Assembly (NCBI GenBank): GCA_949361645.1
Contig: OX442433.1
Location: forward strand, 1,334,973-1,398,972
Direction of reading: 5' to 3'
DNA length: 64,000 nt
Source of the DNA: Spongilla lacustris
Lineage: Eukaryota > Porifera > Demospongiae > Spongillida > Spongillidae
This document shows positions 1 through 11,032 of the stretch, one piece after another; position 1 is the first letter of the stretch, and each line of letters starts with the position of its first letter. Under the pieces are notes generated by a model. The model was not told the DNA's origin and did not search any database. It worked only from the letters and a program-made list of their open reading frames with translations. A program made the position numbers and the translations under genes.

Positions 1-146
1 ATGTGACACAAAGATCAATTGCAGCAGGCTTGCCCAACTCCCATTTTTTATTTTATTTTTTAATAATATGTTGTAATAAAATCACTGAATCATTATATTT
101 ACATCAGTCACAAAAACAAATTCTTAGGCAAATACACACAGAAAGA

Positions 147-227
147 TCAGTAGTCCATTGCATCGACCTGCATGTCTGCCACCTGCAATGATCTAGCAAG
201 GATAGCCCTGGCGTTTGCTCTCACAAG
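147..227 (-). pseudogene. LINE C-terminal tail fragment
   Basis: The minus strand reads LVRANARAILARSLQ and runs to a stop at 147-149. This is the same C-terminal signature (NLTLxRxxxRAIL) seen at 420-707 and 6990-7133. I infer it is the last codons of a non-LTR retrotransposon polyprotein, truncated on its 5' side. It has no start codon or conserved domain of its own. The AT-rich stretch from 228 to 419 shows nothing recognisable. Confidence 0.5.
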
Positions 228-419
228 CACAATGCTAATAATAATTAATAATAATATTATTTCAATAAGTAATACAATGCATATAGAATAATGTCATGCA
301 AGAAATAACGTGAACAGAAAAATTAAATAAATTAAATAGTATAATGCATCGCCATATCTGAGCCCACTTAATAAACTAGTTCCAGTATACCAGCCCCTTC
401 ATCCATAGCTGCACCACTT

Positions 420-707
420 CTCCATTTGGTTCGAGAACCCTGTGCTGAATTGGCTGAAGCACGCAAACATCAGAGCAACGATGCTAAGTGCTCTGAGCTC
501 AGTTGGAGTTGTGTTCCCTTAGCAGTTGAGACCTATGGTAATTGGGGGAAGGAGGCAGTCAACACATTTGTGCTACTGGCCCGCCGAATAGCCATGCATT
601 CAGGGTATGCGAGGAGCAAGGTCACCCATGACCTATACAGCAAGATGAACCTCACCTTGACGAGGTCCATTGCTCGAGCCATCCTAGTTAGGTGTCTTGC
701 TGTGTGA
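420..707 (+). pseudogene. LINE ORF2 C-terminal fragment
   Basis: An open frame of about 95 codons reads AEARKHQSNDAKCSELSW, then CVPLAVETYGNWGKEAVNTF, then the tail NLTLTRSIARAILVRC and a stop. This pattern is the extreme C-terminal region of reverse transcriptases from a group of invertebrate non-LTR elements. No RT or endonuclease domain is attached. The fragment is on the plus strand, while the RT pieces just to its right are on the minus strand, so it is either an independent insertion or an inverted piece of the same element. It is dead as a mobile element. Confidence 0.6.
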
Positions 708-824
708 ACTTGTGCATCAGTATATTTACATGTTATCCTGTAATTATTATTATGATTATTAGAAGTAGCAGGATGGATAGGAGCCAGGCTATCTTTTGCC
801 ATTTTGAGGGCCACAAATTTATGC

Positions 825-3083
825 CTAAGAATTTGGTGTCAATGGAGATGTTATGGGGGAGTCAAAGGCAGCTGGTTTTCCACCTACCCAATTCTGCACT
901 AAGACATCGGCTGGCAGGGTGTGGGACACGTCAGGTGTAAGACCACTGTCTTCCTCCACCTTTACACTTAAATGCGCTTGATAGCATAAATCAACAAAAA
1001 CATCCTGCAGATGGTTATGGTGGAGAACCACATCACCCCCACGCCTACATGTAGCTGCATGGTGACCTAGTGGGTCCAAAGCTATCTCAGTGCAAAGAGG
1101 ACATGAAAGCCCCCCTAGAGATGTCCACACCTAACCACCACCGAATTGCTACACAAAACTCACTTGGGTCCAGGTGCAAACCTAGCACCATTGTAGGTAC
1201 TACAGTAAGCCATGAAGAAGCATGGGGCGCCGATACAGAAAGAAGGCAAGCTTTATTGGCTACAGAGGAAGTATCCAATAGAGACCTAAAGCATTTGAGA
1301 TCAATACAACCTGAAAGGGTTTTCTGGTTAACAGGTGATGACCCAATGGAGTCAAGTGTGACAGTATCCTGTGGAGAAACTAGGGTATTGAAGGTGTTAA
1401 TAGCACGGGTAAGGTGGTGATTACCCTCTATAGCACAACCAGTGGCACAAACTGAGGCAATATAGGCTGCATTAGAATAGAGCGCAACAGAACGTAGACC
1501 AAGCCCACCATATTTCAGACTCAGTTGAGCCTGCTGCCAAGCAGAGGCAGTTAGATCCAGTATAAAGGAGAAGACAAAACATTCTCTGACTTCGGCATCA
1601 AAGGCTAGGCTTGGAGGTGTACTCCTTGCAAGATGCACCAGCTTGCAAAAGGTACCACACATGCGAAGCATGTTAAAAGCGGATGCACCGCACTACAGCA
1701 GTACGTGCCAGCCAAATAGTACAACGACGACTGCAACTCATACGACTAGTACAACTCTTACACGAACACTCAAAGGGGGGGTTTTATAGGGGATCTATGG
1801 CCGCCTGAGGGTCAATGGCTGCAATGTCTTTTATCTTGGACAACTACTTCACCGCCTGATTGCGTTTTGCAGAAATGAAGATAGCACAATGCAGGTAATC
1901 CCCAATGGGAGCACCAAGTATGTCCAAGTGTGGAGCATGGGAAACCTTCATTTAAGTAGGGAACATTGCAGTGTTGGTCCGACAGAAGATCTCGCACTTT
2001 GAAAGGTTAATGAAGATACAGTGTCTTCAATAAGGGTAAGAGCTCGCAACTATGCTGTTTTGGTTCCAGCTAAGACGCCATCATCATGATACCAAGCTTG
2101 ATATAGTAAATCTTGGCACTCATCGTCTGCATCAATGGCTGATAGAATGTTTTGCAGCACAAGGTCAAAGAACAGAGGATCTAACGGATCCACCTGCTGT
2201 ACCCCAGTCTATAGTGGATATGTACCATAGCACCACGTTGCCCAAGGTGCAAGCTCAGGAAAGACAGACACACACTCAGAGAGGAGTACCTGCCTAGAAA
2301 CAAGATTGAAAGTGTTATTTTCATTACAGCAAAGTCCTCAACCTTCCAATGACTGTCAATCATGTTCCTTAGGCTATGTACCACCCTTTCAAACCCAGCA
2401 GAACAAGTTACTCCAAGTTGAAGTGGTTGGAAGAAATCTGATGCTTTTTCTTTCACAAGGGAGCAAAGGCACTTATCAGTTAATCTTCTAATGGTTTCCC
2501 CTACTGCAATGGGCCTTATGTCTGGAGGGCAGTTGGGTTTCAATTTATTCAAAGCTGTCAAGTTGGCTCCACCAAGAAATTGCGACACTTTCAATGGGAC
2601 TTTTCCTGAAGCCAAAAGGTTGAAAATGCTTCTTAGGTAAACACAGATAGAAATAGGCAGAGGGATATTGATTATATCAATGAGATGCTGGATTCTAAGG
2701 CCAGATGGTCCTGCATGCTGCTGTACCCCTCGGGAAAGAGTGCAAGATGGAAGTTATGTCAAAATTTGAGCCAAGGGATAGAGGTGTGCAGGTCGACAAA
2801 TCCTGGATTGGAGGTGGTGGACAACTTGGGTGTTTGTCTTTGATCATTTGCCATGTTGAGTCATTGTTGTGGGCTACACCATCAGAGAGAAGAGTGCAAC
2901 ATGCTTTTCCATACAACCAAGCCTTGCTAGTGTTATAGCATACTCCATGGTTTTCTTTGGATCCGAGTCATGCCTATTAGGAGTTGCCATGGCATTCTCC
3001 TTAGCCTGATTCCAAAGAATTGCCAACTCATTTTTTAACCAGAGATCACAAGGAGTAGATACATTTGTAGCTTTTAGATGCAC
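825..3083 (-). pseudogene. Decayed non-LTR (LINE) reverse transcriptase
   Basis: Reading the minus strand from right to left gives collinear but frameshifted pieces of one polyprotein. Around 2550-2450 there is an RT finger/palm block (PNCPPDIRPIAVGETIRRL). Around 1550-1480 there is the thumb-like block (AWQQAQLSLKYGGLGLRSVA). At 1170-1110 there is LDPSEFCVAIRWWLG. At about 1105-830 there is a cysteine/histidine block (CPLCTEIALDPLGHHAATC). The two 3' pieces overlap in different frames, which shows frameshifts. The left limit is clear; the right limit (about 3083) rests on weak open frames only. No poly(A) tail or target-site duplication could be fixed. It is an old inactive copy, and the same family recurs at 13372-13500 and 43930-44110. 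Confidence 0.65.
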
Positions 3084-6077
3084 TTGGGTAGCATAAGAAG
3101 TTTCAGCCAGGCCTCCTCAGTCAAGATAGACCTCAGCATTGTGGATAGCACTTTAGCACAGGGCCATCAACAACTTTTTTCTTTGGGGTGCTGAAAAATG
3201 GAAAGGCGGGGGAGATATAGTAGTATAGTTTCAATTGATGAGTTGTATATTAGTTTTTTAATAGGTAATTATACATGTAGCAGAAAATGTCAAAGGCAAA
3301 ATTAAATAAAAAGTTACACAAACTGCCTGTAAATGCACTGCCTGCTTGAATAAATTTGTTTCCAATCACTTAAGGTCTTAAGAGGCCTCGTGGACATGTA
3401 GAACGATGCACCAGTTCAGTCTGTTTGGTTCATTGTACTTCTCAGCCATGAATGGATGAAAGAATGGGGATATAGAGCATTTCAATTTTTAGCCCTCTCA
3501 GGCAAAGCAGTACACATTTCTTCACTGATATCCATTGATTAGTTTTTTAGGAAATCATATTGCTGCCATATGAACTGCATGGTGGTATAGAGATCGACTG
3601 TCCATATAATTATATGCATGCATGTTTATTATTGAACTTTGCAATTGCCTTTTGTTGAACCCAGTTGAGGAGAACAGGCTGCCCTGTTACTGGTATTTGA
3701 TTTTGAGCAGCCATAGCACAATAAAAGCAGAGGATGCTAACATCTTCTTGGAACATGCATGGGTACACTCCAAAATTTTTCAAACCAAACGTTTTCAATC
3801 CATTTGGTTTACAATGTAAAGAGTGGATAACCTGAAGATTTTCAAACCAATATTTTCAAATCTAATCTTAACATGCATATTGGTTTGTGGTTTTGTAATT
3901 CTCAATGAATATTGTTTTCTAGGTAGAGATCAGTTGACCTTTTAAATATGGTCATGATGAATTTTTGTTCATGCATGTGTGGAATAAAGTTAGACATATA
4001 CTGAAGCCAAGTTCATGTAATTGGTGTAATAATTCAAAGCTACATGGTCATGTCCCATGGTAGCTGTAAACACTATTTGACATGGTGAGATGGATCACGG
4101 ATGCTGGGGGGTGGAAATCATATACAACTGTAGGTTCAAATTGCGGCATTTGGCAAACTGTTTTTTCCAATCCTAAATGACTGGTTCAAAATTCAAACCA
4201 AAATGAGTAAAAACCAACAGATTTTGATTTAAACTGAATGTGGTAAGCTTACATGTACGTTACCTGGGTGACGGAGGAAGAATATAGTTGCAGCAATATT
4301 TATTTCCCTGGCTGTGACAGAAGAACATTTGCTGTCTTAAACATTGATGTGTGATGGTTGAGTATTGATAGTAGACACAGTAACCCATTGGTTAGTTCTA
4401 TTGTGCAATATCTGCACAAAGCTTTATTTCAAAGCTTAGGTTTAATCTGCCGTGAGGAGCACAAGAGAAAAAATGTTGACAGATATCACAGATGTATATA
4501 TACATGTATTATAATTCGATTGAATTTTTGCTCACACAAAAATGCAATTACCGCCAATGTTTCATAAAGTACAGTAAATGCATGTAGCTCAAATTTCTCC
4601 AGAAAAAGAAAAAGTTCTAGAACAACTTATGTCCTTAGTGATAGAGCTAACATCACAGTTAACTGAACTACTACATGGCAGGACAGATGTTTATCTTATT
4701 AGTGCAGAGAGACAGAATTTACCTTTTCATTTTACATCACTCGAGTCTACAACAATTGCAAGCAATGCCTTAAGTTTAATAACTGTTTTGAATTTAACAA
4801 ATGTACCTTGAATTTCTGCTGGGGGTGTCTTTGAATGCTTGTTCTTCTAATTGGGGAATCGAAACTAATATAACCACAGTCAGGCACATTCCACGTACTG
4901 CTATTGCCTTCCCCCATCCCTTTATCAAAGTTAGATGCAAACAGACAGTGATTTTTGTACACGAACAAACGGAAGGATTTGTCAAACAATGCTATGCAAG
5001 CCCTGTACTTCGACTTTCCCCTCACACCTTTTCTGATTCAAAGTTGTGACCATTTTTTTATCTGTCGCCTTCTTTCTACTAAGGTGTCTTACAAGTGCTT
5101 TCTAATTGTCTCCTTGTTAAAATACTCAGAGCAATTAATAGTAAAAAATTTGTCCACCAATGCATCAAGCATCTTGGAGGAGTCACTACAGTGCCCTTGT
5201 TAAAATGAATACCATTACCTGGAAAAGCTTCACAGGCTGCATTCCTTATACATGATAATAAAATGGAGGACTTTTTAAACTTACATTAGTAAATGAGATA
5301 ACTTCTTGTCTGTTGGAAGACTTTTTAGTTCCTTTATTCTCAATTTTTTGTTATTGTTGTTGTTGCTGTTGCTGCTACTATTACTGGATATGCTTCCACA
5401 GATGGCTCCAACAACCAGTAGCACTGTTTAGACTGTTGCTGGATATTAGTTTTAACTGATCCCCAACAGTTTGTAGTCCACATGCTTGAAATTGTTTGAT
5501 GGAGCCACAATTTGATAACATAGCAGCTGCCTGGCCATCTATGCCTTGTTAAATATGGCATCCATGTAAATTATTTGCTAGACCAAATGCTCCTAAATGT
5601 GTCGCAAGGAATGATATTTGGGTCTGTATTTATTCTATCAAGAGTTCTAACTGTAGAAATGCTTACAAGAGTGTAGCATACTGCTTAAAAACACAAACAT
5701 TATTCTATAGTATAAAGCCAGAGAAATCCTAAAAATGTTGAGAGATGGCTTCCATTTCATGGTTTTAACCTTTCTTGAATTCTTCTGTTGCACAAAAATA
5801 TTGGCTGAACATGAAAATCCAATCCCCATGGCTGCAACTTTAACAAGCACCACAAATAATCACTTAACTTTAGGAAGCTCTAAGTGTGGAACACTGTAAA
5901 AATATTAATAATGTGGGATATAAAATAATCATTATTTCTGACAATGCTTATTGTGCATGTGTGTGCGGGTTCATCAAGCTAGATATTTGACTTTGACAGT
6001 GTATTCCACGCATCAATTGTTGGCTCAGCAAGACCTACATTTTGGTGATCTGGAGGTTTTTTTACCGGCTTCTGGTG
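3084..6077. other. Gene-poor AT-rich stretch
   Basis: I see no credible gene here. The open frames are short, lack recognisable motifs and do not join across splice sites. The DNA is AT-rich with scattered TACATGTA-like words. There is a short (GTT/GCT)n patch near 5350-5380. Nothing else is supportable. Confidence 0.5.
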
Positions 6078-6213
6078 ATTGTCATGCAAAAATTGTACCG
6101 GGCAAAATATTGTACCGCCCAGTGCAACCAAAATTGTACTGCCTGGTACAATTTTGGTTGCAAAAAGTGTACCGGCCTTGCCAAAAGTGTACCGGGTAGT
6201 GAGAAAGGACCGC
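6078..6213 (+). repeat. MITE-like repeat, copy 1
   Basis: A block of about 136 bp built of short motifs related to TTGTACCGGGC and AAAAGTGTACCGG, ending in GTAGTGAGAAAGGACCG. An inverted copy lies at 9141-9285. Internally it alternates ACCAAAATTGTAC and GTACAATTTTGGT, so it can fold on itself. I infer a non-autonomous repeat; no coding capacity or target-site duplication was identified. Confidence 0.7.
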
Positions 6214-6989
6214 TACCTATATAGGATGTCGGATTAAGTGTTCTGCTAGTTTAAAATGTGTGCTGTACACAGTTTGCTGAAATAAAAACTAAATCACTTG
6301 AACTTACAATTGTATATAGTTGGTAATTCTGACTCTATAGTGTACTTCACTGAGCATAACAGTGCTAGTGATGAGATAGTTAAAGGTTTTTGACAGTAGT
6401 TAAGTTCCAGTTAACTAAAGATGCTCTGTTTGTTGTGCAGTTAAGTTAAATAAATTCATTGCATCTTCCAAATTCTTTCAGTTAAGTTATAGTTAACTAA
6501 CCTGGTTTTTGCCACAACCCAGTTAAAATTAAGTTGACAATTTAGTTAAACAGTTACACAAAGTTTATATAGTTCAAATCCGATTTTGCATTCAAGATTG
6601 TGTTCTTCAATTTCTTTCTGCTTCAGATTGCAAGAACTGGCTGTTATTTCATGCTATTTTAGAAAATAAAAGTTCTGCTCTTTTTTTTATCCAAACTTCA
6701 GTGGATCCCACTCACTCTTTGATCAATCTTGGTATTGTCTGATATGATTCCATTTCTGGGTCAAGTGTATTGGGCCAGGATTATGTTAAGACAAGATACC
6801 AGGTATAATAATTTACAATTGGTATTGTAGGATTTGTATTTATAAGAAGTAAAGAAACAAGGGATTATTAACTAACTCAAATATTGTTATCTGCTAAATT
6901 GGAGGACCAGCAATTTACCAAGCTTTTTGTTAATGCTTCACTGCCAGATAGGGTTCATTTGCTTTCAATTTCCTTGCCTCACTCATCAA
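6214..6989. other. Non-coding AT-rich stretch with MITE scrap
   Basis: No gene is visible. Around 6370-6550 the words GTTAAGTT and AGTTAACTAA recur, and similar words return at 8155-8275, suggesting fragments of one repeat. Around 6826-6880 the words TGTAGGATTTGT and AAAGAAACAAGG resemble the termini of the inverted-repeat element at 14429-14651. Confidence 0.4.
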
Positions 6990-7133
6990 CATAGTCTCTC
7001 CAGACTTGCCGGAAGACTAGCCACTAGACTGGGGCAGCCTAAGTCCTTCACAACAAATCTGATCTATGGCAGATTGAACTTGACCCTGATAAGAGCCAAC
7101 TCCAGGGCCATTCTATCTAGAGTATGTGTTTGA
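6990..7133 (+). pseudogene. LINE C-terminal tail fragment
   Basis: The plus strand reads SRLAGRLATRLGQPKSFTT, then IYGRLNLTLIRANSRAILSR, and stops at 7133. The NLTLxRANxRAILxR tail matches the fragments at 147-227 and 420-707, so this is another 5'-truncated copy of the same class of non-LTR element. Only about 48 codons remain and no catalytic domain is present. Confidence 0.55.
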
Positions 7134-7259
7134 CGTTGTGATGTGTATTTAAATTGCATATAATATATCAGTGTATTTGTGTATGTCCATTTATCCATGT
7201 AAAATAATATATGAATACTTTCATTTTAAATCAAAAATACATACATGCACAAGTTCACA

Positions 7260-7303
7260 CAGCAAGTCCCCTAACCGAGCAATGGACCTCGTCAAGGTGA
7301 GGT
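7260..7303 (-). repeat. Inverted scrap of the 660-720 LINE 3' end
   Basis: The bases reading GTTCACACAGCAAG and then GCAATGGACCTCGTCAAGG are the reverse complement, with small changes, of the sequence around 655-712 that encodes the LINE tail. It is a short remnant. The AT-rich DNA from 7304 to 7484 holds a weak inverted repeat (TTCATAAATTCATAAA against TTTATGAATTTA) and nothing else. Confidence 0.45.
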
Positions 7304-7484
7304 TCATTCATAAATTCATAAAAAATTACAGACCTACATTTAGCTAGTTGAGGCAAGTAGATTTGCTAAATAATGTAGGTTTTTAATGTTTATGAATTTA
7401 TTAATGTATAACACTCCGATCCAATGCAGGGACAGATCTTCCGAGACTCTCATACATGTATAGTATATACATGTACAATTATAA

Positions 7485-7942
7485 ACTGGACAACTTAAAA
7501 TGCAAATCTTCTGCTAAAAGAACACCTAGTGCCTAAACTATTATAATAAGTACCTACAGTGCATGAACCATCCACACATAGTTCACACTATTTCACTTCT
7601 AGTTACATATCTGCTTTTGGCCACCACACCTTTTTTGAATCTTTAATAGGAGTCTTTTTTATTGGGAATTTCGCCCTAAAACTCTGTTTGTGTTAGGAAA
7701 CAAGGATTCAAGATTGTTTTAGTTTCGCAGCTCCATCATCGAAAGTGTGCTCGCAAAACTGCAAAAAATTCCAACCCATAGATTCAAAAGGGTGTGGTGG
7801 CCAAAAGCAGGTAAGAGACTAGAAGTGAATTGGTATGAAAAACTTGATGTGTGGATAGACACTTTAGATACTTATTATAATAGTTTAGGCACTAGGTGCT
7901 TTTTTAGCAGAAGATTTGCATGTCAAGTTGTCCAGCGTTCAA
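7485..7942. repeat. Inverted-repeat element (about 150-bp arms)
   Basis: The left arm (7485-7632) and right arm (7788-7942) are reverse complements at roughly 80% by eye. Shared blocks include GCAAATCTTCTGCTAAAA, AGCACCTAGTGCCTAAACTA and GCTTTTGGCCACCACACC. A spacer of about 155 bp separates them. The right arm happens to contain an open frame of 80 codons, but the palindrome explains it better than a gene does. I infer a fold-back or MITE-type element. Confidence 0.7.
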
Positions 7943-8428
7943 TTTACTGTATGTATTATTTACATGTATTGCACATATGTATGGATTGACAAAGGAACAA
8001 GATTCCGAAGTATAAAAATAGTCAGCAGAGACTTGCAACATTATCAAGTATACCCAATTAAGGCAAAGTAAGAATGCCATGGTACCTTGGATGGAGAAAT
8101 CCTTTATCTAGTTAAATATTAAGGTAAGGTAATTATCGTGCTTAACAATATGTACTGAGTTAAGTTATAGTTAACTACCACCTGGCCATATAAGTGTAAG
8201 TTAAGTTAATAACTTCAATAATTGACTTAACTGACCCAAGTTAAGTTTAAAAAGTAGTTAACTATCCCAGCACTATATGACACTCCATTTCTGTACATTG
8301 TATGCTTCATCAACCATTTCTTACATGCCTGTATTACCAAGCTAAGCGATCATGCAGAGAGTTATTATACCTAATTACACCACGTGGTTGAAGAGTGTAT
8401 AATGTATAAATAATCACACAGGGTTACA
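7943..8428. other. Non-coding stretch
   Basis: AT-rich DNA without a supportable gene. At 8155-8275 GTTAAGTT/AGTTAACTA words recur, similar to 6370-6550, and may be a decayed repeat shared with that region. Confidence 0.4.
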
Positions 8429-8870
8429 CTATATAAAAAGTAATGGATACATGCTCATTGAGGTGCCCAATACAGATCGAGGCAATGGACACTCTGGAGA
8501 AGGAATAGAGGGACTGATAATCGTGTGTGATGCTCTACTGACTAATATCAGTGAGCAAACTGAGAGCATTAGGGCCAAAGGCACCTTAGCTCTCAATTGC
8601 AATTGGGACAAAATGGTGGGATCTGGACAGCAGAGCATACTTCTCCCTCTTTCTGGCTTCAGCAGCTGTGGCTACAGCTCTAGCTTCCCTTGCAGAGATG
8701 TGTCAACACAAGTAAAGACACTGGCCAGACTTCCATGGGGCAATGGAACAACCGTCAGGTCACTTGCCATCTGATATGCATAGGCCAATGGGCTCAAGTG
8801 TTGATGGCCATTTACTGCAGCTAGTGACCTATGTATGATGGCATTGATAGCAGCATGCATCGTGTCTCAA
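8429..8870 (-). pseudogene. LINE C-terminal region fragment, frameshifted
   Basis: Read on the minus strand, one frame gives INAIIHRSLAAVNGHQHLSP and then DLTVVPLPHGSLASVFTC. A second frame further on gives REKYALLSRSHHFVPIAIE, an in-frame stop and GAFGPNALSLLTDI. The order of RSLxAxN, TVVPxxxGxLxxxxTC, KYxxLxxxxxFxPxAIE and FGPxxLSL matches the 3' part of invertebrate LINE polyproteins as I know them. Frame changes and the internal stop show it is dead. Confidence 0.55.
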
Positions 8871-9140
8871 TCACATTTTTGCTGATTTTGATAACAGATA
8901 TAATCTAGCTGTATGATAACAAATATATTTGCACATAAAAAAACAACACCCTGTTAAGCGTTAAATGATATAGAAAGTGTCATTTGAACTATTCCAGTAT
9001 GGATGTGGTCAGTAAACCTATAATAAATAACAACTTTTCTTTTCCCGATGATAGCACCAATAGATATGCAATTGAGCCAGGACATCAAATATCTCTTCAC
9101 CAGGTCTAACCGACAATTTACTTCTAGCTGGTTAAAGCTA

Positions 9141-9285
9141 ACGGTCCTTTCTCACTACCTGGTACACTTTTGGCAAGGCCGGTACACTTTTCGCAACCAA
9201 AATTGTACCGCCTGGTACAATTTTGGTTGCGAAAAGTGTACCGGGTGGTACAAATTTCGCCCAGTACAATTTTTGCATGACAAAA
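9141..9285 (-). repeat. MITE-like repeat, copy 2 (inverted)
   Basis: This is the reverse complement of the repeat at 6078-6213: it starts CGGTCCTTTCTCACTACC and ends in AATTTTTGCATGAC. Its arms GGTACACTTTTCGCAACC and GGTTGCGAAAAGTGTACC form a near-perfect internal palindrome, better preserved than in copy 1. Confidence 0.7.
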
Positions 9286-9463
9286 CACATTCCCAACCTT
9301 GGAAACACCATTCCCAATATTGAAACTATATAGTTTCAATGTTGGAAAGACTTCCTGGCTAGGGGCCTGATGCCATCTATATCAGCTTTCCCTCCTCTGC
9401 AGCATGCCGTTTCAGCTGATACTTCATTCAATTCTTTTATACAGAACACCTCAGTTTGCACCT

Positions 9464-9653
9464 TCATTAGGGAGCACACATGATGTGTGGTGAGGCAGAC
9501 CACCTCATTAGGGAGCTCACATGATGTGAGGTGAGGCAGACCACCTCATTAGGAAGCTCACATGATGTGAGGTGAGGCAGACCACCTCATTAGGGAGCTC
9601 ACATGATGTGTGGTGAGGCAGACCACCTCATTAGGGAGCTCACATGATGTGTG
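9464..9653. repeat. 41-bp satellite array, left block
   Basis: About five copies of a unit of roughly 40-41 bp containing GGTGAGGCAGACCACCTCAT followed by TAGGGAGCTCACATGATGTG. The array continues after the transposon at 9654-11032, in the same phase. Units end in either TGTGTGG or TGTGAGG. Confidence 0.9.
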
Positions 9654-9806
9654 CAGGCCCGTAGGCTGGGGGGGGTCGGTGGGTTCGGTCGACCCCCCCC
9701 CCGCTCGTCAGAACTAGTTCCGCTTGCCATCAAAATAATTTATTCATAACTTCTATACATGTATAGCTATAGCCCGCGAGAACGAGATAACAATACATGC
9801 AGGCGC

Positions 9807-10429
9807 ATACCCCGTTTACACGACACAATTTTTCCGTGCCAGCACGATACGCTACGGCTCGGCACGGTACGGTTCGGTTAAAATTTGACGTGTAAACCCT
9901 GTCAAAACCGTGCCGTACCGTGCCGAGCCAGCACGGTTGCAATAACCGGGCTACCCGGCACGGCACGACTCGATTGTGGTCGATCGGGATATGATAGCAA
10001 TTGAGCATGCGTAGAACTGGTTTCCATAGTATTAAAATGGTGGATTGGACGAAACAAACGGGTGATAAAGATTTGGGGAGAGGAATCGATGCAAGTGCAA
10101 CTGGAAAACTATCAATTGGTGTACAACAAGATCGGTACTGAGGCCATTTGAGGTGTATTGGATGGCTATTGCCGTAATATTGCGTATGTTACGAGAGCTC
10201 TCCTTCTTTTGTGCATCTGATGCCTCCTTTTCTCGATTGCACGGAAGGTTGTAAACAAGGCATCCATTTTGATTTCTGGCAATTATTGTAGTTAATTACG
10301 GAATTGCTTTTTTAAAAACCATTCTATACCACATAGCCGCAAACGCGTGTAAACGTTACTCGATAACCGTTCCGTACCGTGCCATGCTGAGCCGTTCCGT
10401 ACCGTACCATCGTCGTGTAAACGCGGTAT
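9807..10429. mobile_element. Nested inverted-repeat element
   Basis: It begins ATACCCCGTTTACACGAC and ends GTCGTGTAAACGCGGTAT, which are near-perfect inverted termini. Inside both ends are GC-rich subrepeats such as CCGTGCCGTACCGTGCC. No open frame with a recognisable transposase is present and a target-site duplication is not obvious. It sits inside the larger CAGGCCCG element, so it arrived later or is part of that element's structure. Confidence 0.6.
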
Positions 10430-10542
10430 TAGCAACCGCGGGACATCCATTCTAAAATGGGGCGCCCACGTCCCACCCACAACAAACAGCAGCGGCGGAA
10501 CAGGGGGAGGGTCCGTGAATTAAATTACGGGTTCCGTGCAAC

Positions 10543-10594
10543 TATGGGTAAAAGTTCCGCATACGATCAAGAATTGCGGAACTTTTACCCATGT
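10543..10594. repeat. Perfect hairpin (about 18-bp arms)
   Basis: ATGGGTAAAAGTTCCGCA is followed after a short loop by its reverse complement. It lies within the CAGGCCCG transposon and is probably a structural part of it. Confidence 0.75.
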
Positions 10595-10600
10595 ATACTG

Positions 10601-10665
10601 TTAGTTGGGCGTAGCCCGACCTTCGCGTATTGGCGGATACGCAAAGGTCGGGCTACGCCCAACTA
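10601..10665. repeat. Hairpin with GGGCGTAGCCC arms
   Basis: The left arm TAGTTGGGCGTAGCCCGACC reappears in inverted form after a short GCGTAT-flanked loop, with one mismatch in the stem. The motif GGGCGTAGCCC also occurs in the arms of the large palindrome at 28929-30620, so it may be a transposon-associated word in this genome. Confidence 0.75.
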
Positions 10666-11032
10666 GCATATACTGTTACATGTAGTCATTTGAGTTGCAT
10701 ACGACAAATCGCCCGGAATTGTGTATGCCAGCCTTTATAGACTCGCAACTCGCAAGCCAGACCTATATGTACTTCATTATTGAACGGGAACACAAACTGG
10801 GCTATATCCATGTTTCTATGCAATTATGCTATGTTTTGTGGATGAAAAATTGCAAAAGTTGCAAAGCGGCTGGGGCTCCGCCCCAGACCCCGACAGCGCT
10901 CCCCCATACCCCCTAGCTGGGCGAGAGGGGCTACGCCCCCTCCTGCTCCCACCCCCGCTCTTAATCAGTTCCACCTTATTGCTTTTCCCGAACCCCCCCC
11001 CCCCCCGTCTCCCGACCAGCCTACGGGCCTGG

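Larger units (their letters stand above)
9654..11032. mobile_element. DNA transposon inserted in satellite array
   Basis: The element starts CAGGCCCGTAGGCTGG and ends with its reverse complement (CCAGCCTACGGGCCTG). It is flanked by GTGTG on both sides (9649-9653 and 11033-11037). Removing the element and one GTGTG restores a normal satellite unit, so the ends and the 5-bp target-site duplication are well supported. Just inside the ends are a G-run and C-run on the left and a C-run on the right. No transposase is visible, so it is probably non-autonomous. It carries a nested inverted-repeat element (9807-10429) and two strong hairpins. I cannot assign the superfamily with confidence. Confidence 0.8.

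Noticed and set aside
7747..7989. 80-codon ORF
   Set aside because: It overlaps the arm of an inverted repeat whose other arm has no matching ORF.
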